DNA of 64,000 nucleotides. Origin: Burkholderiaceae bacterium 16. Lineage in GTDB: Bacteria > Pseudomonadota > Gammaproteobacteria > Burkholderiales > Burkholderiaceae. Location: the NCBI GenBank assembly GCA_000955785.1, contig JYOD01000045.1, forward strand, positions 1-64,000, written 5' to 3'. Shown piece after piece: positions 1-8,184 of the stretch (position 1 is the stretch's first letter; the number at the start of each line of letters is the position of its first letter). The translations under genes and the position numbers were made by a program. The notes beneath the pieces were generated by a model, which worked only from the letters and a program-made list of their open reading frames with translations, ran no database searches and had not been told where the DNA came from.

Positions 1-674
1 AGCGCGATGTCGACCGCCTCGGCGTAGGCCCCCGCCCGGTCCCTGGCGACGATCTCGATCGATGGGTGCGCACGCATCCACGCGGTCACCGCAGTTGTTT
101 CCCTGCCGGCGAACACTTCGATCGGCTCACGTCGCTCCAGGTCAACGATGATCGTTCCGTACTGGTGACCGCGCGCGATAGCCCAGTCGATGCCGACGAC
201 CCGCGGTCGTGGTTTGCGCTTGCGCCCAGAAGCTCTTCGCAACTCCCGCAGCACGGTGTCGGCACTGGTGCGCAAGCCCAAGACGTTAGCAAGCCGGGCT
301 GCCGCCTCACCACCGAGGGCATGGCCCAGCGCGTACAACGCCCGAGCCTGCGATCGCGTTCGACGTTGATGCCGACCGGCCAAGGCGTGGATGTTCTCGG
401 CAAACGTACGACGGGGGCAGCCGGCGTTCACGCACTTGAAGCGACGCGCCTCCACGGCGAAAACGACCCGCTGCTCGAGCATCGGACGTTCTTCCAGCCT
501 GCGCACATAGCTGCCGTGGAGTCGGTTACTCCAACGACGGCAGGCAGGACAAGGTGCCGCGCGAACCGTACTGCGGGCTTCGACAGTGATGGTCTCCCCT
601 CGCGCGTCGCTGGAGACGACGCGCTTACCCACACGGGCGAGAATACGATCGATCCCACCGAGAACTTGGCTCAT
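1..674 (-). CDS. ISL3-family transposase (C-terminus beyond window)
   Basis: DNA-cutting transposase of an ISL3-family insertion sequence; only about 224 N-terminal residues are visible because the gene runs off the left edge. From the ATG at 674 the protein starts MSQVLGGIDRIL. It has a zinc-finger-like head (CPAC at residues 42-45, further Cys at 81 and 86) and then the beginning of the DDE catalytic fold with VVGIDWA around D162 and the G-H-Q-Y-G-T pattern seen in ISL3 transposases. The frame is open throughout. The IS end lies just outside the start codon, near position 770. Family call is strong; intactness cannot be judged. Confidence 0.85.
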   Translation of the reverse strand, partial: MSQVLGGIDRILARVGKRVVSSDARGETITVEARSTVRAAPCPACRRWSNRLHGSYVRRLEERPMLEQRVVFAVEARRFKCVNAGCPRRTFAENIHALAGRHQRRTRSQARALYALGHALGGEAAARLANVLGLRTSADTVLRELRRASGRKRKPRPRVVGIDWAIARGHQYGTIIVDLERREPIEVFAGRETTAVTAWMRAHPSIEIVARDRAGAYAEAVDIA

Positions 675-738
675 GGTAACGATCAACGTAGGGCTAGATC
701 GGCCCGAAATCAAGCCCTCGACGCGGCCGTCACACAAA

Positions 739-770
739 GTGCGGAAGACCCGTAATGTTGGTACGGACCC
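739..770. repeat. Probable terminal inverted repeat of the ISL3 element
   Basis: Read on the minus strand, the sequence begins GGGTCCGTACCAACATTACG and continues toward the transposase start. ISL3 elements begin with GG-rich ends of this kind and make 8-bp target duplications. The matching right end lies outside the window, so the boundary at 770 is inferred. Homology to the decayed hydrolase resumes about 110 bp further on. Confidence 0.5.
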
Positions 771-879
771 CACGCAAGTAACGTTAACTTATTGATTTAC
801 CAAGTTTTGTGCTCAGCCTTTGAGGGAGCATCTTTACTACACTTCACGTCTGGCGGTGGCACCGGACCTGTGCGCGTGA

Positions 880-1307
880 GGTGGGCGCATTCGCTACATC
901 CGGGCCTTGACGCAGGATCTGGCGACGCGCAGGGGGCGGGCGTTCGACGATGTCGACGCCGTGCGGCAGTGGCTCGCGGCTCGCCCCGATTGCGGCGGCA
1001 AGACCGGCGTCATCGGATTCTGCCCGACAGGCGGTTTCGCGATCCTCGACGGCGCCTGCGAGTTTCGGTGGCCGCGACTGGACGCTGAGGGCGCGGCGAC
1101 GCGGCTGAACAGGGAGCCCTCGCGCGACGCCGGTTCGAGCACAACGTCAAGGAGTACCCGAACGCCGGACATTCCTTCCTCGATGACCCCAAGGGCCTGA
1201 TCGGCGTGCTCGGTACTGTCCTCGGGTCATCGAGCTACGAGGACAAGGACGCGGCCAACGCTCGAGGCCGCATCCGGGCGCTCTTCTCGAGCAATCTCGC
1301 TGAATGA
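880..1307 (+). pseudogene. Dienelactone hydrolase remnant
   Basis: Broken alpha/beta-hydrolase of the dienelactone hydrolase family, which opens lactone rings in aromatic catabolism. The first half reads [10 protein letters not shown] then a nucleophile-elbow region [10 protein letters not shown]; the family normally has GFCxGG with a catalytic Cys. The frame then degenerates after about residue 60. The C-terminal part reappears in another frame as [15 protein letters not shown], which holds the catalytic His, and ends at the stop at 1307. The 5' end is missing next to the ISL3 end, and the middle, including the expected catalytic Asp, seems deleted. Clearly non-functional. Confidence 0.75.
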
Positions 1308-1318
1308 CGGTTTGCATT

Positions 1319-1337
1319 ACTTCAATCCCTTTGAAGT
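1319..1337. promoter_or_regulatory. Palindrome upstream of cluster 1
   Basis: ACTTCAATCCCTTTGAAGT is a perfect inverted repeat with 7-bp arms and a 5-bp spacer. It lies 68 bp before the first start codon of cluster 1 in the only non-coding leader of that operon. The position and symmetry suit a regulator operator, for instance for the LysR protein encoded at 8467, but no binding data are implied. Confidence 0.4.
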
Positions 1338-1405
1338 GTTCATCAATCACCGTCGAATGACATCTGATCACTGTTTTCGCATACTTTGGAAAACAAGGAG
1401 CAAGC

Positions 1406-1765
1406 ATGATCATCGAGAAGCGCAATCGCCACCACATACGTCAACTCACTTCCGGAAGCGTTCTTGTGGGCGATTCCGGACCGAACGGCCCCACTTTCCC
1501 TCCTGCCGACTTCTACTTCGGATCGCCACCTGGCGAGGCCCTTATCGGCCCCATCGGCGAGATCTACACGTACACCATCGTGCATGGATCCAATGCGCCG
1601 AGTTACGCACTAGCCATGGTCGACTTTCCGCAGGACGTGCGCGTCTTCGGACGAGTCGTCGGCGATGCCTCGCGGGTGCAGATCGGTGCTCGGGCCACCG
1701 TGGTCCCGTTCCCCCGTGCCGACGGCGAGGATGACTACGCTTTTTCAGTCGAGGAGGGTCGCTGA
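1406..1765 (+). CDS. DUF35/OB-fold protein, thiolase partner (cluster 1)
   Basis: Small (119 aa) protein of the DUF35 OB-fold family, whose members form complexes with SCP2-type thiolases or hydratases and help bind acyl-CoA. The recognisable part is the C-terminal OB-fold (IYTYTIVHGSN, then YALAMVDFPQDVRVFGRVVG). The N-terminal rubredoxin-like zinc ribbon found in many family members is missing: there is no CxxC pair. An AAGGAG ribosome site precedes the ATG. The gene ends at 1765, directly abutting the thiolase start, so the two are probably translated together. It is the first gene of cluster 1 and has a paralogue at 31045. Confidence 0.75.
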   Translation: MIIEKRNRHHIRQLTSGSVLVGDSGPNGPTFPPADFYFGSPPGEALIGPIGEIYTYTIVHGSNAPSYALAMVDFPQDVRVFGRVVGDASRVQIGARATVVPFPRADGEDDYAFSVEEGR

Positions 1766-2902
1766 ATGGTGGAGCCAAAAATTCAGGGGCTCGGCATTAC
1801 CGACTTCGGCAGGTTTCCCGAACTCAACGAAGAAGCACTGGCGCAAAGCGCGATTCTCGCGGCCCTGACTGACGCTGGCATCGAGATGGCGGAGGTCCAG
1901 GCGTTCTATTGCGGAAACGTGTTCGGCCAGATGCTTCCCGGGCAACGCGCCCTGCGGCCTCTGGGCTCGCTCGGCGGAGCCGTCTACAACGTGAACAACG
2001 CCTGCTCCAGCGGCGCCACTGCATTCAACTTGGCCCTGCAGGCCTTGCGCTCCGGCCAGTACGAGACCGTGGTCGTCTTCGGCATGGACCACCTGAGTTC
2101 TCGCGCCGGAGGCCCACTGCCGTTGAGCAACGACGACTGGAACAATCGGCGAGGCATGATCATGCCGGCGCTCTATGCCATGCGGGCGCAGCGATATCTC
2201 CACGACTACGATCTGAGCGTGGACGTCCTCGCCAACATCTCGGTAAAGAATCGCAAGCACGGGCTTCTGAACCCGATCGCAAAGTTCTGCAAACTCGCGA
2301 CGCGCGAAGAAGTCCTGGCATCGCGAATGATCGCGGAGCCGTTGACCCTCCTGCAGTGCTGTCCGGCGGTCGTGGACGGTGCCGCCGCCGTGGTGCTCAG
2401 CACTCGAGGCGGTAAAGGACAGGCATCACCGATCCGAGTGCGTGCGTCCGTCGTCCAGTCCGGCATCTTCGAGACGGCATCGGTGGACATGACGGAAGCC
2501 GAGATCACGGCACGAACGGCCGGGATTGCCTATGAGCAAGCAGGCATCGGGCCTGCGGATCTTGATGTCCTGGAAGTGCATGACGCCTTCACCATTTCCG
2601 AGTTGCTCTATTACGAAGCTCTTGGCCTCTGCCCTCGTGGCGAGGCCGCCGATCTGCTGGCCAGTGGCGCTACTGCGTTGACTGGGCGGACACCGGTGAA
2701 TCCCAGCGGCGGGCTTCTTGCCAAGGGACATCCGCCGGGTGCCACCGGCCTGGCTCAGATCGTCGAGATCTGCGAGCAATTGCAAGGGCGTGCCGGCAAG
2801 AGGCAGGTTTACCACGCGCGCGTCGGGTTGACGCAAGTCACTGGTGGAGGCATCTCGGGCGTCGATCACGCTGCGTGCTCGATCCACATACTCAGTCGCT
2901 GA
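1766..2902 (+). CDS. SCP2-type thiolase / acetyl-CoA acetyltransferase (cluster 1)
   Basis: Predicted beta-ketoacyl-CoA thiolase (378 aa, normal length) that would release acetyl-CoA or propionyl-CoA from a 3-keto-acyl-CoA. The nucleophile is C80 in NNACSSGA. The HDAF histidine is H272 and the GHP histidine is H322. The C-terminal motif reads GLTQVTGGG, with Val where the paralogue at 31418 has Cys, and GHPP replaces the usual GHPL. These changes may alter the acid-base step or mean a different C-C-cleaving reaction. It directly follows the DUF35 gene, its likely complex partner. Confidence 0.85.
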   Translation: MVEPKIQGLGITDFGRFPELNEEALAQSAILAALTDAGIEMAEVQAFYCGNVFGQMLPGQRALRPLGSLGGAVYNVNNACSSGATAFNLALQALRSGQYETVVVFGMDHLSSRAGGPLPLSNDDWNNRRGMIMPALYAMRAQRYLHDYDLSVDVLANISVKNRKHGLLNPIAKFCKLATREEVLASRMIAEPLTLLQCCPAVVDGAAAVVLSTRGGKGQASPIRVRASVVQSGIFETASVDMTEAEITARTAGIAYEQAGIGPADLDVLEVHDAFTISELLYYEALGLCPRGEAADLLASGATALTGRTPVNPSGGLLAKGHPPGATGLAQIVEICEQLQGRAGKRQVYHARVGLTQVTGGGISGVDHAACSIHILSR

Positions 2903-2923
2903 TCATTGAACGGAGACATCCAA

Positions 2924-3685
2924 ATGGAACAAGGAAGTTTGACTGGCCGTGCGGCCATCGTGACGGGCGGTGCCAAGGGCATCGGCCTGGGCATTGCAGA
3001 AAGCCTGGCATCGGCGGGAAGCGCAGTGACCATTTGGGATATGAATGAAGACGCGCTGAGCACGGCCGTTTCATCGCTTGCCGCAAAGGGCCTCCAGGTC
3101 GCCGCCGCGAAGGTGGACGTGACATCCGTTCAATCGGTGGATGCCGCCACGGCCGCATGCATCGATACGCATGGCAAGGTCGACATCCTGATCAACAACG
3201 CCGGCATCGGCGGCGACCAGCTCGTGACCAAGATGGATCTCGAATTCTGGGAGCGCGTGATCAGGACAAATCTCACCTCTCAATTCATCTGCACCAAGTC
3301 GGTCGCGACATCGATGATGCAGGAGAAGTTCGGGCGAATCGTCAACATTTCCTCGCGCGCCTGGCTCGGCAACCGGGGGCAAGCCAGCTACTCGGCATCC
3401 AAGGGCGGCGTTGTCAGCCTGACGCGAACACTGGCGCTGGAGTTCGCACGACACGGCATCACCGTGAATGCCATTGCGCCGGGTCTGATCGAAACGCCAT
3501 TGTTCAGAGCGCTTGCGCCGAAGGTTCAAGACGATCTGGCTCGAACCGTGCCGATGCAGCGGATCGGAAGTCCGCATGACATTGCACATGCCGTCAGGAT
3601 GCTCGTGGACCCCGCAGCTTCCTATATGACGGGCCAGCTCATCTATGTCTGTGGAGGGCGAAGCCTCAGCAGTGCATCGGTTTGA
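2924..3685 (+). CDS. SDR-family 3-hydroxyacyl-CoA dehydrogenase-like protein (cluster 1)
   Basis: NAD(P)-dependent short-chain dehydrogenase of the FabG type, about 253 aa. The dinucleotide loop TGGAKGIG is at residues 14-21, followed by NNAG and the catalytic Ser of NISSRAW, with Tyr and Lys in YSASK. The ATG at 2924 is chosen because GGAGA lies just upstream; an in-frame TTG at 2906 is less likely. In this setting it would oxidise the 3-hydroxyacyl-CoA formed by the hydratase to the keto form used by the thiolase. The C-terminus GGRSLSSASV is almost the same as in the cluster 2 paralogue (GGRSLSSPSV), showing a common origin. Confidence 0.8.
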   Translation: MEQGSLTGRAAIVTGGAKGIGLGIAESLASAGSAVTIWDMNEDALSTAVSSLAAKGLQVAAAKVDVTSVQSVDAATAACIDTHGKVDILINNAGIGGDQLVTKMDLEFWERVIRTNLTSQFICTKSVATSMMQEKFGRIVNISSRAWLGNRGQASYSASKGGVVSLTRTLALEFARHGITVNAIAPGLIETPLFRALAPKVQDDLARTVPMQRIGSPHDIAHAVRMLVDPAASYMTGQLIYVCGGRSLSSASV

Positions 3686-3714
3686 AGAATTTCAGGCCCT
3701 AAAAGGAGACAGCC

Positions 3715-4704
3715 ATGAAGGCCAAGAGAAGAATATTGCTTTCCACGTTCGCGGCGGCGGGACTCCTCGCATGCATCCCAACCGCGGTCATGGCGCAGGA
3801 CGCCTACCCCAGCAAGCCGATCAGAGCCATCGTCCCGTTCTCTCCCGGCGGCGCCACCGACACTCTGGCGCGAATCGTTTTCAAGGGATTGTCTGAAAAA
3901 CTGGGGCGACCGATCGTGATCGACAACAAACCCGGAGCCGGCGGTGTGATCGGCTGGCACGCGTTGGCGGAGGCGCCAGCTGACGGGTACACCATTGGCC
4001 TGGGCGCGAACACGCTCCCTCCGCTCGGCGAGATGTACGACACGCTGCCTTTCGATCCGAAGACGTCGTTTGAGTTCGTCACGCCCCTGGCGACCGTGCC
4101 AAACGTCCTCGTCGTGAGTTCAGCGTTGCCAATCAACAACGTGGCCGACCTCCTCGCCTACGGTCGCAAGACGGGACCGCTGGGATACGGCACCCCAGGT
4201 ATCGGGACACCGCAGCACCTTGCTGGCGCTCAGCTTGCACGCGCCACCGGGCTTGAGCTCAAGCACATTGCATATCGCGGCACATCCAACGCGATGGCCG
4301 ACGTGCTTGGAGGCCACATTCCATTGGCTATTGTTGGGCTGCCTTTGGCGCTTCAGTACGCCAGCAGCAAAAGGATAAAATTGCTCGGGGTAGCCACCTC
4401 GAAGCGATCGGTTCTCGCGCCCAACGTTCCGACGCTGGCGGAAGGTGGCTTGCGAGGATATGAGAGCAACTACTGGTGGGACATCATCGTCCCAAAGGGA
4501 GCGCCGCCCGCGGTTCTGCAGAAACTCTACGACGCGACCGAGGCCGTTTTGACGAGCGCCAGCATGCAGAAGACGTTGCACGATGCCGGCTATGAGGAAA
4601 TGCTTATGTCGCGCAAGGACTATCTCGAAGTCCTGCATCAGGAGGATCGCAAGTTGACGCAGATCATCCGCGACAACAAAATCAAACTTCAAGGCGCGCA
4701 GTAA
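3715..4704 (+). CDS. Bug/TctC-type periplasmic receptor (cluster 1)
   Basis: Extracytoplasmic solute-binding protein of the tripartite tricarboxylate transporter (Bug) family, 329 aa. A Sec signal peptide (basic MKAKRR, hydrophobic stretch, cleavage after VMA at residue 27) precedes the family start YPSKPIRAIVPFSPGGATD, and GPLGYGTPGIGTPQHLAG matches the second ligand-loop region. Such proteins bind carboxylates, often aromatic or dicarboxylic. No TctA/TctB membrane genes are nearby, so it either uses a distant permease or acts as a sensor. It sits between the SDR and CoA-transferase genes and presumably binds the cluster substrate. Confidence 0.85.
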   Translation: MKAKRRILLSTFAAAGLLACIPTAVMAQDAYPSKPIRAIVPFSPGGATDTLARIVFKGLSEKLGRPIVIDNKPGAGGVIGWHALAEAPADGYTIGLGANTLPPLGEMYDTLPFDPKTSFEFVTPLATVPNVLVVSSALPINNVADLLAYGRKTGPLGYGTPGIGTPQHLAGAQLARATGLELKHIAYRGTSNAMADVLGGHIPLAIVGLPLALQYASSKRIKLLGVATSKRSVLAPNVPTLAEGGLRGYESNYWWDIIVPKGAPPAVLQKLYDATEAVLTSASMQKTLHDAGYEEMLMSRKDYLEVLHQEDRKLTQIIRDNKIKLQGAQ

Positions 4705-5867
4705 TGATCTCTTCGTCCCTGAAGGGCATCAAGGTCCTCGATTTCACCCAGATTGCCGCGGGGCCCACGTGCTCCCAGATGCTCGCGGACATGGGGGCTG
4801 ACGTCATCAAGATCGAAGCAGAAAGCGGCGATCCCTGCCGGGCGTTCGCTCCGCACGTCGGCAACGAGAGTGCCTTCTTCCTGGCGCTGAACTCAGGCAA
4901 GAGAAGCGTGGTGCTAGATCTGAAGCAGCAGGCGCATGTTGAACTGGCGCGGAAACTAGCCTCCGATTCCGATGTCCTGCTGGAGAGCTTCAGACCCGGC
5001 GTGTTGGACCGGCTCGGCCTCGGCCACGAGACCGTCAATGCGATCAATCCGCGCATCGTCTACTGCTCGATTTCCGGATTTGGGCAGAGCGGCCCTTGGC
5101 GGAACCTCCCGGGTGTGGACGGCGTATTGCAGGCGCTCACCGGCCTCATGAGCATAGGAAGCGTTCCGCAGGGATCGCCGACCAAGCTTCCGGTGCCCAT
5201 CGTCGACATCGTGACGGGACACATGGCCACCATTGCGGTGCTGGCGGCGTTGAATCAACGGGGCCGCACGAACGAAGGTCAAAGGCTTGACGTCGACATG
5301 TTCTCGAGCGCCGTCACACTGCAGCAATCCGCGTTCGCGAGCTACTTCGCCACGCAGGAGGTGCCTTCCTCCCTGGGAAGCGCGGCGCCTTACTCCGCAC
5401 CGAATGAGGCGCTACGGTGTGCCGATGGGTGGATCATGCTCGCGGCATACCAACCTGAGCGATGGACGGCCTTGTGCCGCGTCCTCGGCGCGCCGGAGTT
5501 GGCCGATCAGCCCGAATTCTCGACCATGGATGCACGGTTGGCCAACCGGCGCGAACTGGTCGAGCGTCTCGAGTCGCTCATGCGATCCAGGCCCGCCGCG
5601 GAATGGGAAGTCATCTTTCGAGAGGCCGACCTGATCTGCGGGCAGATCCTAGACTACGCCCAGGTCGCGTCCAGTCCTCAGTTCGAAGCACTGGGACTCA
5701 AGGAGGTTGTCGTCCACCCGGAGTCCGGACCCGTGGCCCTTGCCAGATTCAATCTCGGCAGCGGAAGTCAACCGACGCCGACGCGTCGCGCTGCACCGCG
5801 CCTGGGCGAGCACACCGAAGCAGTCATTTCCGAGCTCCAGGCGCGATTCGTGCGCACGAAACCTTAA
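4704..5867 (+). CDS. Class III (CaiB/BaiF) CoA-transferase (cluster 1)
   Basis: Formyl-CoA transferase-type enzyme (387 aa) that would move CoA from a donor acyl-CoA to the free acid substrate. The N-terminus LKGIKVLDFTQIAAGP and the ADMGADVIKIE segment are diagnostic. The conserved catalytic Asp is D168 in VPIVDIVTG. The start overlaps the Bug stop codon (TAATG), indicating translational coupling. It is the likely activation step of cluster 1. The paralogue at 35600 shares the DFTQI-AGPTC start and the SAAPYSAPN region. Confidence 0.85.
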   Translation: MISSSLKGIKVLDFTQIAAGPTCSQMLADMGADVIKIEAESGDPCRAFAPHVGNESAFFLALNSGKRSVVLDLKQQAHVELARKLASDSDVLLESFRPGVLDRLGLGHETVNAINPRIVYCSISGFGQSGPWRNLPGVDGVLQALTGLMSIGSVPQGSPTKLPVPIVDIVTGHMATIAVLAALNQRGRTNEGQRLDVDMFSSAVTLQQSAFASYFATQEVPSSLGSAAPYSAPNEALRCADGWIMLAAYQPERWTALCRVLGAPELADQPEFSTMDARLANRRELVERLESLMRSRPAAEWEVIFREADLICGQILDYAQVASSPQFEALGLKEVVVHPESGPVALARFNLGSGSQPTPTRRAAPRLGEHTEAVISELQARFVRTKP

Positions 5868-5874
5868 CTATCAC

Positions 5875-6660
5875 ATGCCCCGAACCATGAGTATCAAGCT
5901 GGAAGTTGAACAAGGCGTCGCGATCGTCACGATCGACCGCACCGACGCGATGAACTCGATCGACCCGGACACGACACAGGCCCTGATCCGAGCTTGGCAA
6001 ACCATCTCGGTCGATGAGACGATCAGAGCCGCCGTGCTCATCGGGGCGGGCGGGAAGGCGTTTTGCACCGGCTCGGATCTGAAGAAGACCCCACCGCCGT
6101 CTGAGAGCTTTGCGACGATTCGCTTCGGACGAGAACCATCGCCCGGCATCGGTGCGCTGAAATGTCGCAAGCCGGTCATCGCAGCCATCAACGGCTACGC
6201 GCTGGGAGGTGGTCTTGAAATCGCACTCCAGTGCGACATCCGCGTTGCTTCATCGACAGCGATCTTCGGTTTGCCGGAAGTTCGCATTGGCAGCATTCCG
6301 GGCGCGGGTGGAACGCAGCGACTGATTCGTGCTGTGTCGCGCTCCAATGCCATGCTGTTGCTACTGACCGGAGATCGCATCGACGCCTCGGAAGCCCTTC
6401 GCATCGGCCTGGTGAGCAAGGTGGTCGAGCCGCAGGAATTGATGCAGTGCGCCATGAGGATAGCGAGACAAATTGCAGAGAATGCACCGCTGTCCGTGGT
6501 CGCTGTCAAGCAATTGGCCGACGTCGGCGGTGAACTGCCCTTGGCGGCAGGACTCGACATGGAGCAGCAAGTGTTCGGCCTGCTTCGGGACACCGCCGAT
6601 CGCATCGAAGGTCGGCGCGCGTTCGCCGCCAAGGAAAAGCCACAATTCAACGGGCGCTGA
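5875..6660 (+). CDS. Enoyl-CoA hydratase/isomerase (crotonase) family protein (cluster 1)
   Basis: Crotonase-fold enzyme of about 261 aa, expected to hydrate an enoyl-CoA. It has the oxyanion-hole segments AFCTGSDLK and GGGLEIALQCD. Both active-site glutamates are present, one in GGGLE and one in GLPEVRIGSIPGAGGTQ. The frame is open further upstream into the CoA-transferase gene, but ATG 5875 (or 5887, MSIKLE) gives a normal N-terminus. Neither has a clear ribosome site, so coupling to the upstream stop 8 bp away is plausible. It supplies the hydration step between the CoA-transferase and SDR reactions. Confidence 0.82.
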   Translation: MPRTMSIKLEVEQGVAIVTIDRTDAMNSIDPDTTQALIRAWQTISVDETIRAAVLIGAGGKAFCTGSDLKKTPPPSESFATIRFGREPSPGIGALKCRKPVIAAINGYALGGGLEIALQCDIRVASSTAIFGLPEVRIGSIPGAGGTQRLIRAVSRSNAMLLLLTGDRIDASEALRIGLVSKVVEPQELMQCAMRIARQIAENAPLSVVAVKQLADVGGELPLAAGLDMEQQVFGLLRDTADRIEGRRAFAAKEKPQFNGR

Positions 6661-6682
6661 GCTGATTCTGAGGACCTTTCAT

Positions 6683-7912
6683 ATGAATCCTAATACGAAC
6701 GCGCAGGACAAGCGGCAATTCACTGCCCGCGCGCTACCTGTCCATCTGTACTCCGGCGACGACGCGCTATCTCATCTCCCCGATGAACTATCCCGCTTCG
6801 GTGCACATCGAGCCGTCATTGTCTGTGGCCGCTCCGTACACACGAAGACCAGTCTCATTCGACACATGAAGCAGATTCTGGGCCCTCGCTGCGTAGGCGT
6901 CTTCGGGGAACTCGCGGAGGGAGCACCATCCGAGTGCATCGAACGCGCCGCAGCCTATGCACAGGAGTTGGCTTGCGACGCTCTCATTGCCGTAGGAGCA
7001 GGCAGCGTGCTCAAGGGCACACGCGTGGTCGCCATGGTGATGGGAGAAGGCCGACCCCTGCCAGAAATGGCAACCCGCTATGGCCTTGACGGAAAGCCCG
7101 TTTCAACCCGCCTGCTTCAGCCGAAGATTCCGATCTTCAATGTCCTGACGGCCCCGACCACCGCCCAGAACCGCGGGGGGTCTGCCCTGCGCATGTCCGG
7201 CAGCCTTCACCAGCTGGAGTTCTTCGATCCGAAAACCAGGCCGAAGGCGATCTTCTGGGACCCAGTTGCGCTTGCTACGGCGCCGACGTCGCTCATTTCC
7301 TCGGCCGGCCTCGAAGTGTTCTTCTTTGCCCTGATGGGTCTGGGATCCGCGCCCCAAAGCAATGTGCTCGTGGCGCCCTCGCGCGCGCAGGCATGGAAAC
7401 TCGCCAGCACGGCCATGATGCACCTCGACGACTTGAACTCCCGACTCGATCTGTGCGCAGCTGCGTTCCTTCAGAATCGGGACGAAGACGACGGCGGCCA
7501 GCCCTTGAAGACTCACTTGGCCGCACGCGCGGCCTATGCACTGTCCGTCGCGGTCTTCAATTGCTGCGAAGGATTGACCCAATCGCATGGCTACGCGGCC
7601 TTTTCAGGCGCCTCTGTCCGCAAGCTGGGGCAGCTGTGCAATGCCGCGATGTCCGAGATTGGCACACAGCTCGGAGTCACACCGGTCCAGCATGACAATG
7701 AATATCTAGACTTGATTGCCTTGGCGATCGACGATGCCTTTGTCAGGCTTGGCTGGCCTGTGAAACTGCCCGCGAGCTCAGTCACGGCAGCAGGAGTTGA
7801 CGAGCTCGTCGGATTTGCAATCCGCAACTACAACGCCAACAGTGATGGCGCGCTGACGCCACACGCTGACCTGTTGAAGGAAGTCCTCCTCGAGAGCCTC
7901 GCTCCCTCATAA
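6683..7912 (+). CDS. Iron-containing alcohol dehydrogenase-like protein with altered metal site
   Basis: Member of the iron-type ADH/maleylacetate reductase fold (409 aa from the ATG at 6683, preceded by GAGGA). The N-terminal Rossmann-like half is recognisable: AVIVCGRSVHTKTSLI and ALIAVGAGSVLKGTR match the gene at 13035. In the C-terminal helical half the metal-binding signatures are replaced. The segment that reads GLDHAIN in the 13035 protein reads GLEVFFFAL here, and the SHWMVH...VAHSDA histidine block is lost. The protein may have lost metal-dependent redox activity or do something else. It is the last gene of cluster 1. Confidence 0.75.
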   Translation: MNPNTNAQDKRQFTARALPVHLYSGDDALSHLPDELSRFGAHRAVIVCGRSVHTKTSLIRHMKQILGPRCVGVFGELAEGAPSECIERAAAYAQELACDALIAVGAGSVLKGTRVVAMVMGEGRPLPEMATRYGLDGKPVSTRLLQPKIPIFNVLTAPTTAQNRGGSALRMSGSLHQLEFFDPKTRPKAIFWDPVALATAPTSLISSAGLEVFFFALMGLGSAPQSNVLVAPSRAQAWKLASTAMMHLDDLNSRLDLCAAAFLQNRDEDDGGQPLKTHLAARAAYALSVAVFNCCEGLTQSHGYAAFSGASVRKLGQLCNAAMSEIGTQLGVTPVQHDNEYLDLIALAIDDAFVRLGWPVKLPASSVTAAGVDELVGFAIRNYNANSDGALTPHADLLKEVLLESLAPS

Positions 7913-8104
7913 TGCCGGTGTCGGCGACCCGCGACAGTACGCGGCCTGGATGAGGAGGCGGATGACGACGAATCTCCGGGCTCTGTTGGGGCCACTAAGG
8001 GTGCTCGACGCCGTTCTTCGGTTCGGGGGCTTTCACTTGCGGCAGAACATCTTCACTTGACCGTGGGAGCGGTCAGCCAGCAGCTCATGCAACTCGAGAC
8101 TCTG
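7912..8104 (+). pseudogene. Duplicated 5' fragment of the LysR gene
   Basis: About 193 bp nearly identical to 8417-8610, covering the leader, start codon and helix-turn-helix of the LysR gene that follows. This copy has small changes, including a lost base in the GGGGG run near 8030 that shifts the frame. It stops abruptly after the codons for QLETL and passes into a thiolase-like fragment. It is a direct duplication, not a gene. Confidence 0.85.
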
Positions 8105-8113
8105 TCCAAGCCC

Positions 8114-8176
8114 GTTGAGGATCCGCTGACGCCGTTGCAGTGCAGCCCAGCGGTCGTCGATGGCGCGGCCAGACTT
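8114..8176 (+). pseudogene. Short thiolase fragment joined to the LysR duplicate
   Basis: The frame reads EDPLTPLQCSPAVVDGAAR, closely matching EPLTLLQCCPAVVDGAA at residues 191-207 of the thiolase at 1766. About 60 bp are preserved. It shows that a third thiolase of this type once lay here, or that the region was built by recombination between cluster copies. Confidence 0.65.
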
Positions 8177-8184
8177 CGATTCCA

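Noticed and set aside
66..755. 229-codon plus-strand frame at the left edge
   Set aside because: It is antisense to the ISL3 transposase, whose zinc-finger and DDE motifs are clear on the minus strand; the plus frame matches no family.
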